From assembly GCF_018613605.1 (NCBI RefSeq), contig NZ_JAGGPU010000010.1, positions 59,936 through 123,935 of the forward strand: a DNA stretch of 64,000 bases, given 5' to 3'. The position numbers and the translations under genes were made by a program. Position 1 is the first letter of the stretch. Every line of letters starts with the position of its first letter. This document shows, piece after piece, positions 1 to 8,122 of this stretch. Under the pieces are notes generated by a model. It did no database searches. It was not told the DNA's origin and saw only the letters and a program-made list of their open reading frames with translations. Source of the stretch: Pedobacter sp. ISL-64 (lineage in GTDB: Bacteria; Bacteroidota; Bacteroidia; Sphingobacteriales; Sphingobacteriaceae).

Positions 1-1
1 T

Positions 2-55
2 GCCCGTAAACCAATACAAAGAATGCTGGATATTTCTGCAGAATTGGGATTATAG
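2..55 (+). CDS. C-terminal tail of a gene cut by the window edge
   Basis: An open frame enters from the left edge and ends at TAG 53-55, reading ARKPIQRMLDISAELGL. It stays open from the first base and is followed by a repeat-bearing intergenic gap, which fits a true gene end. Seventeen residues are too few to name the family. Confidence 0.45.
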   Translation, partial: ARKPIQRMLDISAELGL

Positions 56-64
56 TAAATAAAT

Positions 65-144
65 CGTCATTGCGAGGCACGAAGCAATCTTACAACTATC
101 GCTACCAGCGAACGCATTAAGATGCTTCGTGCCTCGCAATGACG
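65..144. repeat. Dispersed palindromic repeat, CGTCATTGCGAGG class
   Basis: The left arm (65-91) and right arm (119-144) are complementary over about 26 bp with a single bulged base, enclosing a loop of about 27 nt. The first 19 bases recur exactly at 63982-64000 at the other window edge. It lies between the upstream gene end and the symporter. Confidence 0.85.
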
Positions 145-157
145 AAAAAATAAGTAT

Positions 158-1387
158 ATGAAAAAAAACAACATCCTTAAAAATTACTCAGGCTTATTAT
201 GGCTTTTGGCGGGAATAACTGTTGGAAGTATTGTGGGTTTAATTTTTGGGAAAAGTGTTGAAAGTATAAAACCGTTGGGTGATATATTTTTAAACCTGTT
301 GTTTACAGCTGTTATTCCATTGGTATTTTTTGCAGTTTCATCGGCAATTGCCAATATAGATCGGACAAAGAAACTAGGAAGATTACTGACCGTAATGGTT
401 TTGGTTTTTCTATCAACGGTATTAATTTCTGCTGTTTTAACCTTGTTTGCTACCTGGATTTTTCCTATCCACCAGCAATTAGGAAATACACCTTTACCAG
501 CTGAAACTGAAAAAATACAGTCTTTCGGAGAACAAATGACCCAACTTTTAACAGTAGGAGAATTTTTCGAGATAGGAAGTAGGAAAAACATGCTTGCACT
601 GATTATTTTTTCAGTATTAGTTGGTTTTTCTACGCTATATTCTGGTAAAGAGGGCGATGGTTTTAAAAACTTCCTGGTTTCGGGTAACGAAGTGATGAAA
701 AAACTCATCATTTTGATTATGAAATTAGGCCCTATTGGTTTGGGTGCTTATTTTGCTTATCAGGTTGGTGTTTTTGGTCCACAGCTTTTTGGAACCTATG
801 CAAAAGCTTTAGGTTTATATTATGGAGTTGGCGCATTTTATTTTATAGTCTTTTTCACCTTATATGCTTTTGTTGCAGGAGGGTTTAAAGCGATAAAAGT
901 ATTTTGGAAAAATAACATTGTGCCATCTTTAACTTCAATCGGAACCTGTAGCAGTATTGCCACTATTCCGGCAAATTTAGAAGGTGCACGAAAAATGGGC
1001 GTACCAGATTATATTACCAATGTGACGATTCCATTGGGTTCAACCTTGCATAAAGATGGATCGAGTATAAGCTCTATTGTTAAAATTGCGGTTGTTTTTG
1101 CCATTTTTGGTAAAGATTTAGTACATGTTGATACCATTATTTTGGCATTGGGTATTACTGTTTTGGTCAGTATTGTAGAAGGTGGAATACCAAATGGCGG
1201 TTATATTGGTGAATTATTAATGATTTCGGCTTACCAATTACCACCAGAAGCGCTGCCACCAGCTATGATTATCGGAACTTTGGTTGATCCGATGGCTACT
1301 TTGTTAAATGCTACTGGTGATAATGTTGCGGCGATGTTAATTGCCAGGTTTACCGAAGGTAAGAATTGGATGGAAAATATTAAATAG
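158..1387 (+). CDS. Dicarboxylate/amino acid:cation symporter (DAACS family)
   Basis: This is a sodium- or proton-coupled transporter of the GltP/DctA/SstT superfamily in the inner membrane. At 409 residues it has the usual length and many hydrophobic segments. Family landmarks are the serine-rich re-entrant loop GTCSSIATIP near residue 262, the HKDGSS segment near residue 297 where glutamate transporters carry NMDGT, and ATGDNVAAML near residue 385 in the last helix, where substrate-contacting residues lie. The start ATG at 158 gives a short charged N-terminus before the first helix. It stands alone: the 5' side is a palindromic repeat and the 3' side another. The exact substrate (glutamate, aspartate, serine/threonine or C4-dicarboxylate) cannot be told from the sequence. 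Confidence 0.88.
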   Translation: MKKNNILKNYSGLLWLLAGITVGSIVGLIFGKSVESIKPLGDIFLNLLFTAVIPLVFFAVSSAIANIDRTKKLGRLLTVMVLVFLSTVLISAVLTLFATWIFPIHQQLGNTPLPAETEKIQSFGEQMTQLLTVGEFFEIGSRKNMLALIIFSVLVGFSTLYSGKEGDGFKNFLVSGNEVMKKLIILIMKLGPIGLGAYFAYQVGVFGPQLFGTYAKALGLYYGVGAFYFIVFFTLYAFVAGGFKAIKVFWKNNIVPSLTSIGTCSSIATIPANLEGARKMGVPDYITNVTIPLGSTLHKDGSSISSIVKIAVVFAIFGKDLVHVDTIILALGITVLVSIVEGGIPNGGYIGELLMISAYQLPPEALPPAMIIGTLVDPMATLLNATGDNVAAMLIARFTEGKNWMENIK

Positions 1388-1394
1388 ACAAATC

Positions 1395-1485
1395 CGTCAC
1401 CCTGTCCCGATTTTACATCGGGATCAGGGCCTTATTTATGTTAAGATGCTGAAACAAATCCGATAGCTATCGGATCAGCGTGACG
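1395..1485. repeat. Dispersed palindromic repeat, CGTCACCCTG class
   Basis: CGTCACCCTG at the left is mirrored by CAGCGTGACG at the right. Internal inverted pairs are present (CCCGAT/ATCGGG and ATCCGATAG/CTATCGGAT). It fills the gap between the symporter and thiL and may act as a terminator. Confidence 0.7.
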
Positions 1486-1529
1486 ATAATTAAAAATAAA
1501 AACTGGGGCTTCGCCCCTAACTATTGCAT

Positions 1530-2570
1530 ATGTTTGAAAATAAAGAGCGTACAGATATTAATGAATTAGGCGAATTTGGGTTGATTAAACACCTAACCGC
1601 TAATTTTAAAATTAAAAACGATTATTCGGTAAAAGGTGTTGGCGATGATGCTGCTGTTTTAGATGCCAAAGGAAAACAGACCTTAATTTCGACTGATTTA
1701 TTGTTGGAAGGAATCCATTTTGACTTGGCTTATGTGCCTTTAATGCACTTAGGTTACAAAGCTGTTCAGGTAAATTTAAGTGATATTTATGCCATGAACG
1801 GAAAAGCAAGTCAGATTACAGTTTCGCTGGGTTTGTCGAGCAAATTTCCTTTAGAGGCTGTTGAAGAAATTTATAAAGGAATCGAACTGGCTTGCAATAA
1901 ATATAACATTGATTTAATTGGTGGAGATACTTCATCAAGCAAGCAAGGCCTGGTAATTAGTATTACCAGTATAGGTTATGCCGATGCTGATAAAGTAGTG
2001 TACAGAAATGGCGCTCAAGAACATGATTTATTATGTGTTTCCGGCGATTTGGGTGGCGCTTATTTAGGCTTGCAGATTTTAGAAAGAGAGAAATTAATCT
2101 ACCTGGAAAACCCACAGATCCAACCAGATTTAGAAGGTAAAGATTATATCATCGAAAGACAATTGAAACCAGAAGCGAGGATGGATATTATTGCACTTTT
2201 AGATGAAATGAATATAAAACCAACTTCGATGATTGATGTTTCGGATGGTTTAGCTTCCGAAATTTTGCATTTGGCAGAACAATCAGATAAAGGAATGACC
2301 ATTTACGAGGAGAAAATTCCTTTAGATCCAATGACTTATGAAACCGCACGCGAGTTAGGTTTAGATCCAACCGTTTGTGCATTAAGTGGTGGCGAAGATT
2401 ATGAATTGTTGTTTACCATTAGTCAGGATGATTATAAAAAACTGAAACATGATGTAGATATTACTGTGATTGGACATGTTACTGATAAAAACTCGGGTTG
2501 TAAAATGGTTTCTAAATCAGAAAAAGTACACGAACTGAAAGCTCAGGGCTGGAATGCTTTTAATAAATAG
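1530..2570 (+). CDS. thiL: Thiamine-monophosphate kinase ThiL
   Basis: ThiL phosphorylates thiamine monophosphate to thiamine diphosphate, the last step of cofactor synthesis, in the cytoplasm. The protein (346 residues) has the PurM/AIR-synthase-like fold. The ATP/Mg motif GVGDDAAVL lies near residue 38, followed by STDLLLEGIHF, GGDTSSS near 133, DVSDGLASEI near 239 and GGEDYELLF near 287. Two in-frame ATGs occur (1524 and 1530). The second is preferred because MFENKERTDINELGEFGLI matches the usual N-terminus in this phylum as I recall it. A GGGG/CCCC hairpin (1505-1517) sits just upstream of the start. No TPP riboswitch is visible and no other thiamine gene is adjacent, so it looks like a solitary housekeeping gene. 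Confidence 0.93.
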   Translation: MFENKERTDINELGEFGLIKHLTANFKIKNDYSVKGVGDDAAVLDAKGKQTLISTDLLLEGIHFDLAYVPLMHLGYKAVQVNLSDIYAMNGKASQITVSLGLSSKFPLEAVEEIYKGIELACNKYNIDLIGGDTSSSKQGLVISITSIGYADADKVVYRNGAQEHDLLCVSGDLGGAYLGLQILEREKLIYLENPQIQPDLEGKDYIIERQLKPEARMDIIALLDEMNIKPTSMIDVSDGLASEILHLAEQSDKGMTIYEEKIPLDPMTYETARELGLDPTVCALSGGEDYELLFTISQDDYKKLKHDVDITVIGHVTDKNSGCKMVSKSEKVHELKAQGWNAFNK

Positions 2571-2579
2571 ATAATATTT

Positions 2580-2682
2580 CGTCGTTTCGAGCGAAGTGAA
2601 ACGAAGTCGAGAAATCTATATAAGTAGATCTCTCCCCACCTGTACGGGCAGGCATTTCGCTGTGCTACAGTCGAGATGATGA
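2580..2682. repeat. Dispersed palindromic repeat, GTCGTTTCGA class
   Basis: GTCGTTTCGAGCGAAG... is mirrored by ...CTACAGTCGAGATGATGAC, and GAAATCTA/TAGATCTC lies inside. It is related to the copies at 5113 and 46807. It lies between the convergent genes thiL and rmuC. Confidence 0.75.
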
Positions 2683-2696
2683 CTTTACTTTCTAAT

Positions 2697-2741
2697 CGTC
2701 ATTGCGAAGAAGATTGCTTCTTCATTCTTCTTCGCAATGAC
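2697..2741. terminator. Perfect 16-bp hairpin in the thiL/rmuC convergent gap
   Basis: GTCATTGCGAAGAAGA (2698-2713) is exactly complementary to 2726-2741, with a 12-nt loop. It belongs to the same CGTCATTGCGA repeat class as the element at 65. Its position 19 nt beyond the rmuC stop suggests a bidirectional terminator, although no long T run follows. Confidence 0.55.
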
Positions 2742-2759
2742 TAATTTTTAGCTTAAATT

Positions 2760-4133
2760 TTACTCACCATCCTCTAAATATTTTAAATCAATCTGTTTGG
2801 TTGTTTTTGCACCTAATTTTTTAATCTTTTCAGAAGTATTGGTTAAATTTCCAGATCCTACAGATAGTTTATTGATGGCTTTATCATAAGCTTCCTGTCC
2901 GTTTTTAATATGTTTACCAATATTTTCCATATCCAAAATAAAGCCCACAAACTTATCATACATACTGCCACTTAAACGGGCAATTTCCATTACATTCCGG
3001 TTTTGGCGCTCCTGCTTCCACATGCTGGCAATGGTGCGTAAAGTAGCCAAAAGTGTTGATGGACTCACAATCACTACTCTTCTATCCCATGCAAAATTGA
3101 AAAGTTCAGCATCTTTTTGAACCGCAATACTAAAAGAAGATTCTATTGGTACAAATAGCAAAACAAAATCCGGGGAATTGATTTTATATAAATCCTGGTA
3201 ATTTTTTGAAGACAGCTCTTGGATGTGATTCTTAATTGAGGCTAAATGGGCTTTTATAAAGCCGTCACGCTCTTCATCTGTCTCGGCGGATACAGAACGT
3301 TCATAAGCAACCAAAGATACCTTAGCGTCGACCACAAGATGTTTGTTATCTGGCAGATCGATTACCACATCGGGCTGGTAGCGACCGCCTTCGGCGGATG
3401 TATGCGAAGCTTGAATGCGGTATTCCTGATCGCGCACTAACCCCGAGCGTTCTAAAACTTTTTCCAGAATCACCTCTCCCCAATTCCCTTGTTTTTTGCT
3501 ATCGCCTTTTAAAGCTTTTGTTAAATTATTGGCATCTTCCTGAATCTGTTTGCTCTGGTCCATCAATAAAGAAATCACACCTTTCAGTGTATTTCTTTCA
3601 TCTGATTCGGCTTTGTAAACCTTTTCTACTTTATCTTCAAAAGCTTTAATATTTTCTTTTAAAGGATTTAAGATGATATCCAAATTAGTTCGGTTCTGCT
3701 CAATAAATTTGCTCGATTTTTCTTCTAGTATTTTATTGGCAATTAATTCAAAGTCTTTGTTCAGCTTCTCTTGCGATTGTTCAAAACTAACTTTTTGTTC
3801 GGCAAGTTTTTCTTTTTCGGCCAAGTAAAAAGACCTGGTACTTTCCAATTCGCGATTGGCATCGGCAAGCCGGTCGCGCTCAGCCTGCAACTCATCAATT
3901 AGGCGCTGCTGTTCTTGTTTAAGTAACGCAGTAATGTGCTCTTTTTCGGCAGATAAATTAGAAACACGTTCGTCTGCTTTGGCCAGGCTGATTTTTAACG
4001 ATTCATTTTCACTTTTTGTTCTTTCGAAGTCTTCCACCGAAATAATAGAAATAGCAGCCTGGGGTTTCTTCAAGAATAAAAGCACCAAAACAATTAAAAT
4101 AACAATTAGTAAAGCAATGCCAGCAATCTCCAT
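2760..4133 (-). CDS. rmuC: DNA recombination protein RmuC
   Basis: RmuC limits inversions at short inverted repeats and has a predicted nuclease-like core. The 457-residue protein starts with one membrane anchor (residues 3-23, very rich in I/L/V). A long Lys/Glu-rich coiled coil follows to about residue 150, then the conserved RmuC domain with GSKKQGNWGEVILEKVLE near residue 210, YQPDVVIDLPDNKHLVVDAKVSL (the PD-(D/E)XK-like core) and DKFVGFILDMENIG near 390. Length and order match the family. It converges with thiL, with repeats between, and is divergent from purU. The start ATG at 4133 leaves only ten polar residues at most before the helix, which suits an N-anchored protein. Confidence 0.92.
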   Translation of the reverse strand: MEIAGIALLIVILIVLVLLFLKKPQAAISIISVEDFERTKSENESLKISLAKADERVSNLSAEKEHITALLKQEQQRLIDELQAERDRLADANRELESTRSFYLAEKEKLAEQKVSFEQSQEKLNKDFELIANKILEEKSSKFIEQNRTNLDIILNPLKENIKAFEDKVEKVYKAESDERNTLKGVISLLMDQSKQIQEDANNLTKALKGDSKKQGNWGEVILEKVLERSGLVRDQEYRIQASHTSAEGGRYQPDVVIDLPDNKHLVVDAKVSLVAYERSVSAETDEERDGFIKAHLASIKNHIQELSSKNYQDLYKINSPDFVLLFVPIESSFSIAVQKDAELFNFAWDRRVVIVSPSTLLATLRTIASMWKQERQNRNVMEIARLSGSMYDKFVGFILDMENIGKHIKNGQEAYDKAINKLSVGSGNLTNTSEKIKKLGAKTTKQIDLKYLEDGE

Positions 4134-4251
4134 AATGATAAAAATTTTAGCAAAAATGGAGATTTAAAATAGATATACCAAAAAATTTTAGTCAATATGA
4201 ACGGGATATAACGGAAAAAAATTTCTATAATTGGGCATTAGTTTTTTATAA

Positions 4252-5091
4252 ATGAATGCATTAACAGTCCTGATATCCTGTCCCGATCAAGTTGGGTTAG
4301 TTACAAATATTACCCGCGTGCTGGCTGCACACCAATTGAATATTATCGCCATGCGCGAGTTTGTAGATGAAGCCAATAAATCGTTTTTTACCCGCATTGC
4401 CTGTACCGGAAATTTAGGGGATGCCGATAAATTAAAGGAAAAACTTTTAGAAAATCTTCCAAATGCTGCCGAGGTAAATTTAATTACCCAGCAAGAAAAA
4501 CAGATCGCGGTTTTGGTAACGAAAGAGTACCACTGTTTAGCAGAAATACTGATCAAAAACCAGTTTAAAACTTTAGGAGCCAATGTTAAGTGTGTAATTG
4601 GTAATTATGAAAGCCTGAGAGATTTTACCGAAAAATTGAGTATTCCTTATTTCTATGTAGACCATACCAATAAGGATAAAAATGAATTCGAAGCCGAAGT
4701 TAAAGCTATTATCAACCGGTTTGAGGTAGACTATTTAGTGTTGGCTAAATTTATGCGAATCCTTTCAGCTGATTTTGTAAAAGATTATGCAGGTAAAATC
4801 GTTAATATCCATCATTCCTTTTTACCGGCTTTTATAGGTGCTAATCCTTATCGCCAGGCTTTTGAACGTGGGGTAAAAATTATTGGTGCTACTGCCCATT
4901 TTGTTACCGATAACCTGGATGAAGGCCCGATTATTACGCAACATACCAATCATATAGATCATAATTTTGGTGTAAAAGAAATGGTTCGGGCAGGAAAAGA
5001 AATAGAGAAAAAAGTATTGTTAGAAGCCTTGGAGCTTATTTTTGAAGATCGGGTTTTTGTAAGTGGGAATAAGACGATTGTGTTTAAATAA
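4252..5091 (+). CDS. purU: Formyltetrahydrofolate deformylase PurU
   Basis: PurU hydrolyses 10-formyl-THF to formate and THF, balancing one-carbon pools and supplying formate for purine synthesis. The N-terminal ACT domain (about residues 5-80, beginning LTVLISCPDQVGLVTNITRVL) is followed by a formyltransferase-type hydrolase domain. The catalytic set is visible: N185 and H187 in NIHHSFLP and D223 in NLDEGPII. Its 279 residues match the usual size of about 280. Gene order gives no pathway clue, since the flanks are rmuC (divergent) and an FAD oxidoreductase (convergent, with repeats between). Confidence 0.94.
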   Translation: MNALTVLISCPDQVGLVTNITRVLAAHQLNIIAMREFVDEANKSFFTRIACTGNLGDADKLKEKLLENLPNAAEVNLITQQEKQIAVLVTKEYHCLAEILIKNQFKTLGANVKCVIGNYESLRDFTEKLSIPYFYVDHTNKDKNEFEAEVKAIINRFEVDYLVLAKFMRILSADFVKDYAGKIVNIHHSFLPAFIGANPYRQAFERGVKIIGATAHFVTDNLDEGPIITQHTNHIDHNFGVKEMVRAGKEIEKKVLLEALELIFEDRVFVSGNKTIVFK

Positions 5092-5112
5092 CTGAGGCGT
5101 TATTCCACAAAT

Positions 5113-5195
5113 CGTCATTTCGAGTGGAGTGCAACGAAGTCGAGAAATCTATTTTACAGATCTCTCCGTTCCGCTGTGCTTCAGTCGAGATGACG
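5113..5195. repeat. Dispersed palindromic repeat, CGTCATTTCGA class
   Basis: CGTCATTTCGAGTGGAG is mirrored by TTCAGTCGAGATGACG, with GAGAAATCTA/CAGATCTCTC arms inside. It lies in the convergent gap between purU and the FAD oxidoreductase. Confidence 0.82.
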
Positions 5196-5253
5196 TAACC
5201 ATTAGAAGGATCTTTTAAATTAAAACCAACTCAGTGAACTCTGCGTTTAAAAA

Positions 5254-6390
5254 TTATAGACGCTTCAACAACATCTCTGCCACATCTTCTCCTGTTTGTG
5301 CACCAATTGCTATACCCATGCCATTACACCTGGTAGCGCAAAAGATATTTGGCTTAATCTCTTCTATAAGTGGTTCCAAAGTTTTTCCAAAAGCCATAAT
5401 ACCACTCCAGCGGTAATCTATTTCATAATTGACTTTAGGGAGGATTACATTTTTTAATAAACCTTCCAACGCCAGCTGGACTGGTTCAGTTTGGCCAAAT
5501 TTGGTGGTCTCTTCGGCTTTAAAATCGATGTTTCTACCACCACCCAGCAAAATTCTATTATTTATATTTCTGAAATAATAATAACCTTTATCGTAGTGGA
5601 AGGTGCCTGTTATTTTTAGCTCTTTAATGGGTTTGGTAATTAAAACCTGGCCACGGCCAGGACTAATATCAACATCAGGCAATAAGTCTTTTACAAAAGC
5701 ATTGGTGGTTACAATTAGCCGTTTACAGAAAAAACTTCCATTTTTGGTTATCAATTGCGTACGCTTGTTTTCTTCCTGAATCTGATCTACTATACAGTTA
5801 TTAAATATGTTAATGCCGAGTTTTTGCGCATATTGAATTAAAGCAAACATCATTTTACCGCTATCAATCTGTGCTTCGTATCGGTTTTCGATTAAGGTGT
5901 TGATGCCTTTAAAACCAAAGGAAGTAATTTTCTTATTGGCAAGGCCAAAGGCCTTGGGGCCAACAACATCGTTAATGAGACGGTTATAATGTTCAATTTT
6001 GGATACACATGTGTCGGCCAGAAAAATGTCATCATTTTTAAATAATTCGTAGCCGCCTAAACATTGGTAATCAATGGTTTTATCGCCTAATAAATTACGA
6101 AGTTTGAGTAGGCCCTTCCAGCGTTTTTCTATAAGAAGTGCCAAGCCTTCTAAACCGGCACATTCTTCTTGCTCAATGAGTTCAGAAATGCTACCGAAGC
6201 ATGCAAAACCCGCATTTTTGGTGCTGGCGCCTGTTGGTAAAAAGCCCCTTTCAAGTATGGCAATTTTTAAAGTTGGAGCAGTTTTTTTAAGTCGGATGGC
6301 AGCATTTAAACCCACAATTCCACTACCGATAACAATGGTATCGTAAGTAAAAAACGACTCCTTCTCCCAATATGAAAACGCTGGTGGCAT
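5254..6390 (-). CDS. FAD-dependent oxidoreductase, DAO family
   Basis: This is a flavin amine-oxidase/D-amino-acid-oxidase-like enzyme of 378 residues. The Rossmann dinucleotide fold begins at DTIVIGSGIVGLNAAIRL (about residues 18-35, GxGxxG), followed by the acidic strand end LERG. The C-terminal FAD segment CNGMGIAIGAQTGEDVAEML closes the domain. A substrate-domain strand FHYDKGYYYFRNINNRILLGGG is also typical of DAO members. The substrate is unknown; glycine/sarcosine-like or small amino acids are likely for the family. A near-consensus -7 box TACATTTA lies four nt before the ATG. There is no obvious partner gene. Confidence 0.82.
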   Translation of the reverse strand: MPPAFSYWEKESFFTYDTIVIGSGIVGLNAAIRLKKTAPTLKIAILERGFLPTGASTKNAGFACFGSISELIEQEECAGLEGLALLIEKRWKGLLKLRNLLGDKTIDYQCLGGYELFKNDDIFLADTCVSKIEHYNRLINDVVGPKAFGLANKKITSFGFKGINTLIENRYEAQIDSGKMMFALIQYAQKLGINIFNNCIVDQIQEENKRTQLITKNGSFFCKRLIVTTNAFVKDLLPDVDISPGRGQVLITKPIKELKITGTFHYDKGYYYFRNINNRILLGGGRNIDFKAEETTKFGQTEPVQLALEGLLKNVILPKVNYEIDYRWSGIMAFGKTLEPLIEEIKPNIFCATRCNGMGIAIGAQTGEDVAEMLLKRL

Positions 6391-6394
6391 AGTA

Positions 6395-6402
6395 TAAATG
6401 TA
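6395..6402 (-). promoter_or_regulatory. -7 box (TACATTTA) of the FAD oxidoreductase gene
   Basis: Seven of eight positions match the Bacteroidetes consensus TAnnTTTG. Only four nt separate it from the start codon at 6390, so the transcript would begin at or next to the ATG. Confidence 0.4.
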
Positions 6403-6473
6403 CTATTTTTTAACAGTCAAATAATATGGGAACGCTTTTTGATATATGTTAAACGAAAAACATACAGAAGAAA

Positions 6474-7169
6474 ATGGGAGTTTATTTAATATTAATCATC
6501 CCGGTATTATTGCTGAGCATGTTTGTACAATGGCGATTTAGAAATAAGTTTTCTAAGTATGCCGAAATGCAACTTAGCTCTGGTTTATCGGGCAAAGAGG
6601 TGGCAGAAAGAATGCTACATGATAATGGGATATACGATGTGAAGGTGATGAGTACCGAAGGACAACTAACAGATCATTACAATCCATCAGATAAAACCGT
6701 TAATTTAAGTACAGATGTATATTATAGCCGAAGTGTAGCTGCCGCGGCTGTAGCGGCCCACGAATGTGGACATGCCGTACAACAGGCGAAATCGTATAAC
6801 TGGTTACAGTTAAGAAGCAGTATGGTTCCGGTGGTAAGTATTTCATCTAATCTTTTACAGTGGGTATTATTAATTGGTGTATTGTTAATAGGCTTTACTG
6901 GAAATCCAGTTGTTTTGGCTATTGGCGTAGTAGGTTTAGCGCTTGTAACCATATTTAGTATCATTACCCTACCAGTCGAATTTGATGCCAGTAACCGCGC
7001 ATTGACCTGGCTAAAAAATAATAACGGTGTAATGCAAACACAAGAAGAAAATGCGCAGGCTAAAGATGCACTTTGGTGGGCAGCCATGACCTATGTGGTA
7101 GCAGCTGTTGGTGCATTAGCCAATTTATTGTATTACGCATCAATGCTTTTTGGAAGAAGCAGAGATTAA
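6474..7169 (+). CDS. YugP-type membrane zinc metallopeptidase
   Basis: This is a neutral zinc metallopeptidase of the DUF2268-unrelated YugP (Zn_peptidase_2) family, 231 residues. One N-terminal membrane helix (residues 2-18) is followed by a soluble segment, then the catalytic AAHECGHAVQ with H96, E97 and H100. Two helices come next (about 115-165), with EFDASNRALTWL supplying the probable third zinc ligand, and then a final helix near 205-225. Natural substrates of the family are not established. It ends 28 nt before a good rho-independent hairpin. The gene stands alone, divergent from the FAD oxidoreductase. Confidence 0.88.
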   Translation: MGVYLILIIPVLLLSMFVQWRFRNKFSKYAEMQLSSGLSGKEVAERMLHDNGIYDVKVMSTEGQLTDHYNPSDKTVNLSTDVYYSRSVAAAAVAAHECGHAVQQAKSYNWLQLRSSMVPVVSISSNLLQWVLLIGVLLIGFTGNPVVLAIGVVGLALVTIFSIITLPVEFDASNRALTWLKNNNGVMQTQEENAQAKDALWWAAMTYVVAAVGALANLLYYASMLFGRSRD

Positions 7170-7197
7170 AAGAGATATCTAATTATGAAAAGCACAG

Positions 7198-7224
7198 AAC
7201 GGCCGGGTAATCCTGGCCGTTTTT
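7198..7224 (+). terminator. Rho-independent terminator of the zinc peptidase gene
   Basis: AACGGCC at the left pairs with GGCCGTT at the right across a loop of about 10 nt and is followed by a T run. It sits 28 nt past the stop codon. Confidence 0.75.
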
Positions 7225-7700
7225 GGTTTGCCGTCACCTTGGATTCATCTCAGGGTCTTTTTAGCAGATTGATATATGTAAAATATATTAATCAAACATA
7301 GGTATTAAGTTTTTTAGTGACAGGATATATCCAGTTTTGGAAAGCAGGTTTGTGGTGCTTCGGTAGGCTTCGGTCCCGCTCCCGCTTCTGCCGATGGAAA
7401 TATCGGCATCCCGCTTTGATCGGGTTTAGGTGGCGAGGTTAGTTGTGCTATGTGGGGTTGCTGGGAACAGAAAATATGATTTGCGAATGCTGTTAACCCT
7501 TTAATAATTGCAGTATCACTATGGTTTAAACCTGATTGATGTGAAAAGCCCACAGCGTTGGACTGGACTGCCCCCAAAAAGTTGGACAAACATTAAAATG
7601 AAATGCTGAAATTGCTTTTCTAAAAAAGAATCTTGGTTTTACCCCTCAATTCGACTTCGCTCAGTGCAGGCTCGCTCAGGGTGAAAACAATAAGGAAAAA
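7225..7700. other. Gene-poor gap with repeats and a possible IS relic
   Basis: About 480 bases contain no credible gene. An open frame on the minus strand (7314-7589) has Pro/Ser-rich, low-quality composition and starts inside the IS-like end, so I do not call it a gene. The stretch holds a GCCGA/TCGGC hairpin around 7379-7395, the IS3-like end at 7564-7590, and a partial repeat of the TTCGACTTCGCTCAG class at 7646-7686. Confidence 0.6.
7564..7590. mobile_element. Solitary IS3-family-like terminal inverted repeat
   Basis: The string TGGACTGCCCCCAAAAAG followed by TTGGACAAA closely resembles the ends of IS3-family elements, which typically read TGxxxTGACCCCxAAAAGTTGGACA. No transposase frame and no matching opposite end are visible within several kb. 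It would therefore be a relic or a chance match. Confidence 0.4.
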
Positions 7701-8087
7701 TTAATTCAGTTTATAAGGAGCAACCAATTGAAACTCTGGAATATCAACCTCGAATTCAGATCCATCTATATCACGTTTCATTAAATAGGCACCTTTCATG
7801 CTGCCCATATCGGTTTTTAGATTACAGCCTGAAACATATACGTGTGTTTCGCCTGGCTGGATAATGGGCTGTAAACCAACAACGCCCTCACCTTCTACCT
7901 CTCTTCGGCTACTGTTCGAATCGAAAATAAACCATTGGCGGCGCATTAATTGCACAGCATAATCAGAAAGATTAGAAATTTCTACACGATAAGCGAACAT
8001 ATAATGTTCGTTCGCCGGATTTGAATATTCTGGCTGGTAAACTGTCTCAACTGAAACTTTAACTCCGTCTGTAATAGCTGTAACCAT
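7701..8087 (-). CDS. apaG: ApaG-domain protein (Co2+/Mg2+ efflux-associated)
   Basis: This small cytoplasmic beta-sandwich protein belongs to the ApaG family, which is linked by genetics to divalent-cation efflux; its biochemical role is unsettled. With the internal ATG at 8087 the protein is 128 residues, the typical length, beginning MVTAITDGVKVSVETVYQPEY. The frame extends to 8126, but that adds 13 residues unlike the family and would overlap dusB. Landmarks are YRVEISNLSDYAVQLMRRQWFIFDSN and the conserved GEGVVGLQPIIQPGETHVYVSGC, then MKGAYLM. It lies 35 nt downstream of dusB and is probably cotranscribed with it. Confidence 0.93.
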   Translation of the reverse strand: MVTAITDGVKVSVETVYQPEYSNPANEHYMFAYRVEISNLSDYAVQLMRRQWFIFDSNSSRREVEGEGVVGLQPIIQPGETHVYVSGCNLKTDMGSMKGAYLMKRDIDGSEFEVDIPEFQLVAPYKLN

Positions 8088-8122
8088 GATATTTACGAAT
8101 GTATAAAAAAACCTTTCAAAAA

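Noticed and set aside
184..711. Long open frame on the minus strand inside the symporter gene
   Set aside because: It lies fully inside a clear transporter gene on the other strand and has no family features.
3398..3649. Plus-strand frames inside rmuC
   Set aside because: They lie antisense to a complete, conserved gene and have no start context.
7314..7589. 91-codon minus-strand frame in the repeat-rich gap
   Set aside because: It begins within the IS3-like end, is Pro/Ser/Gln-rich, has no recognisable domain and lies among repeats.
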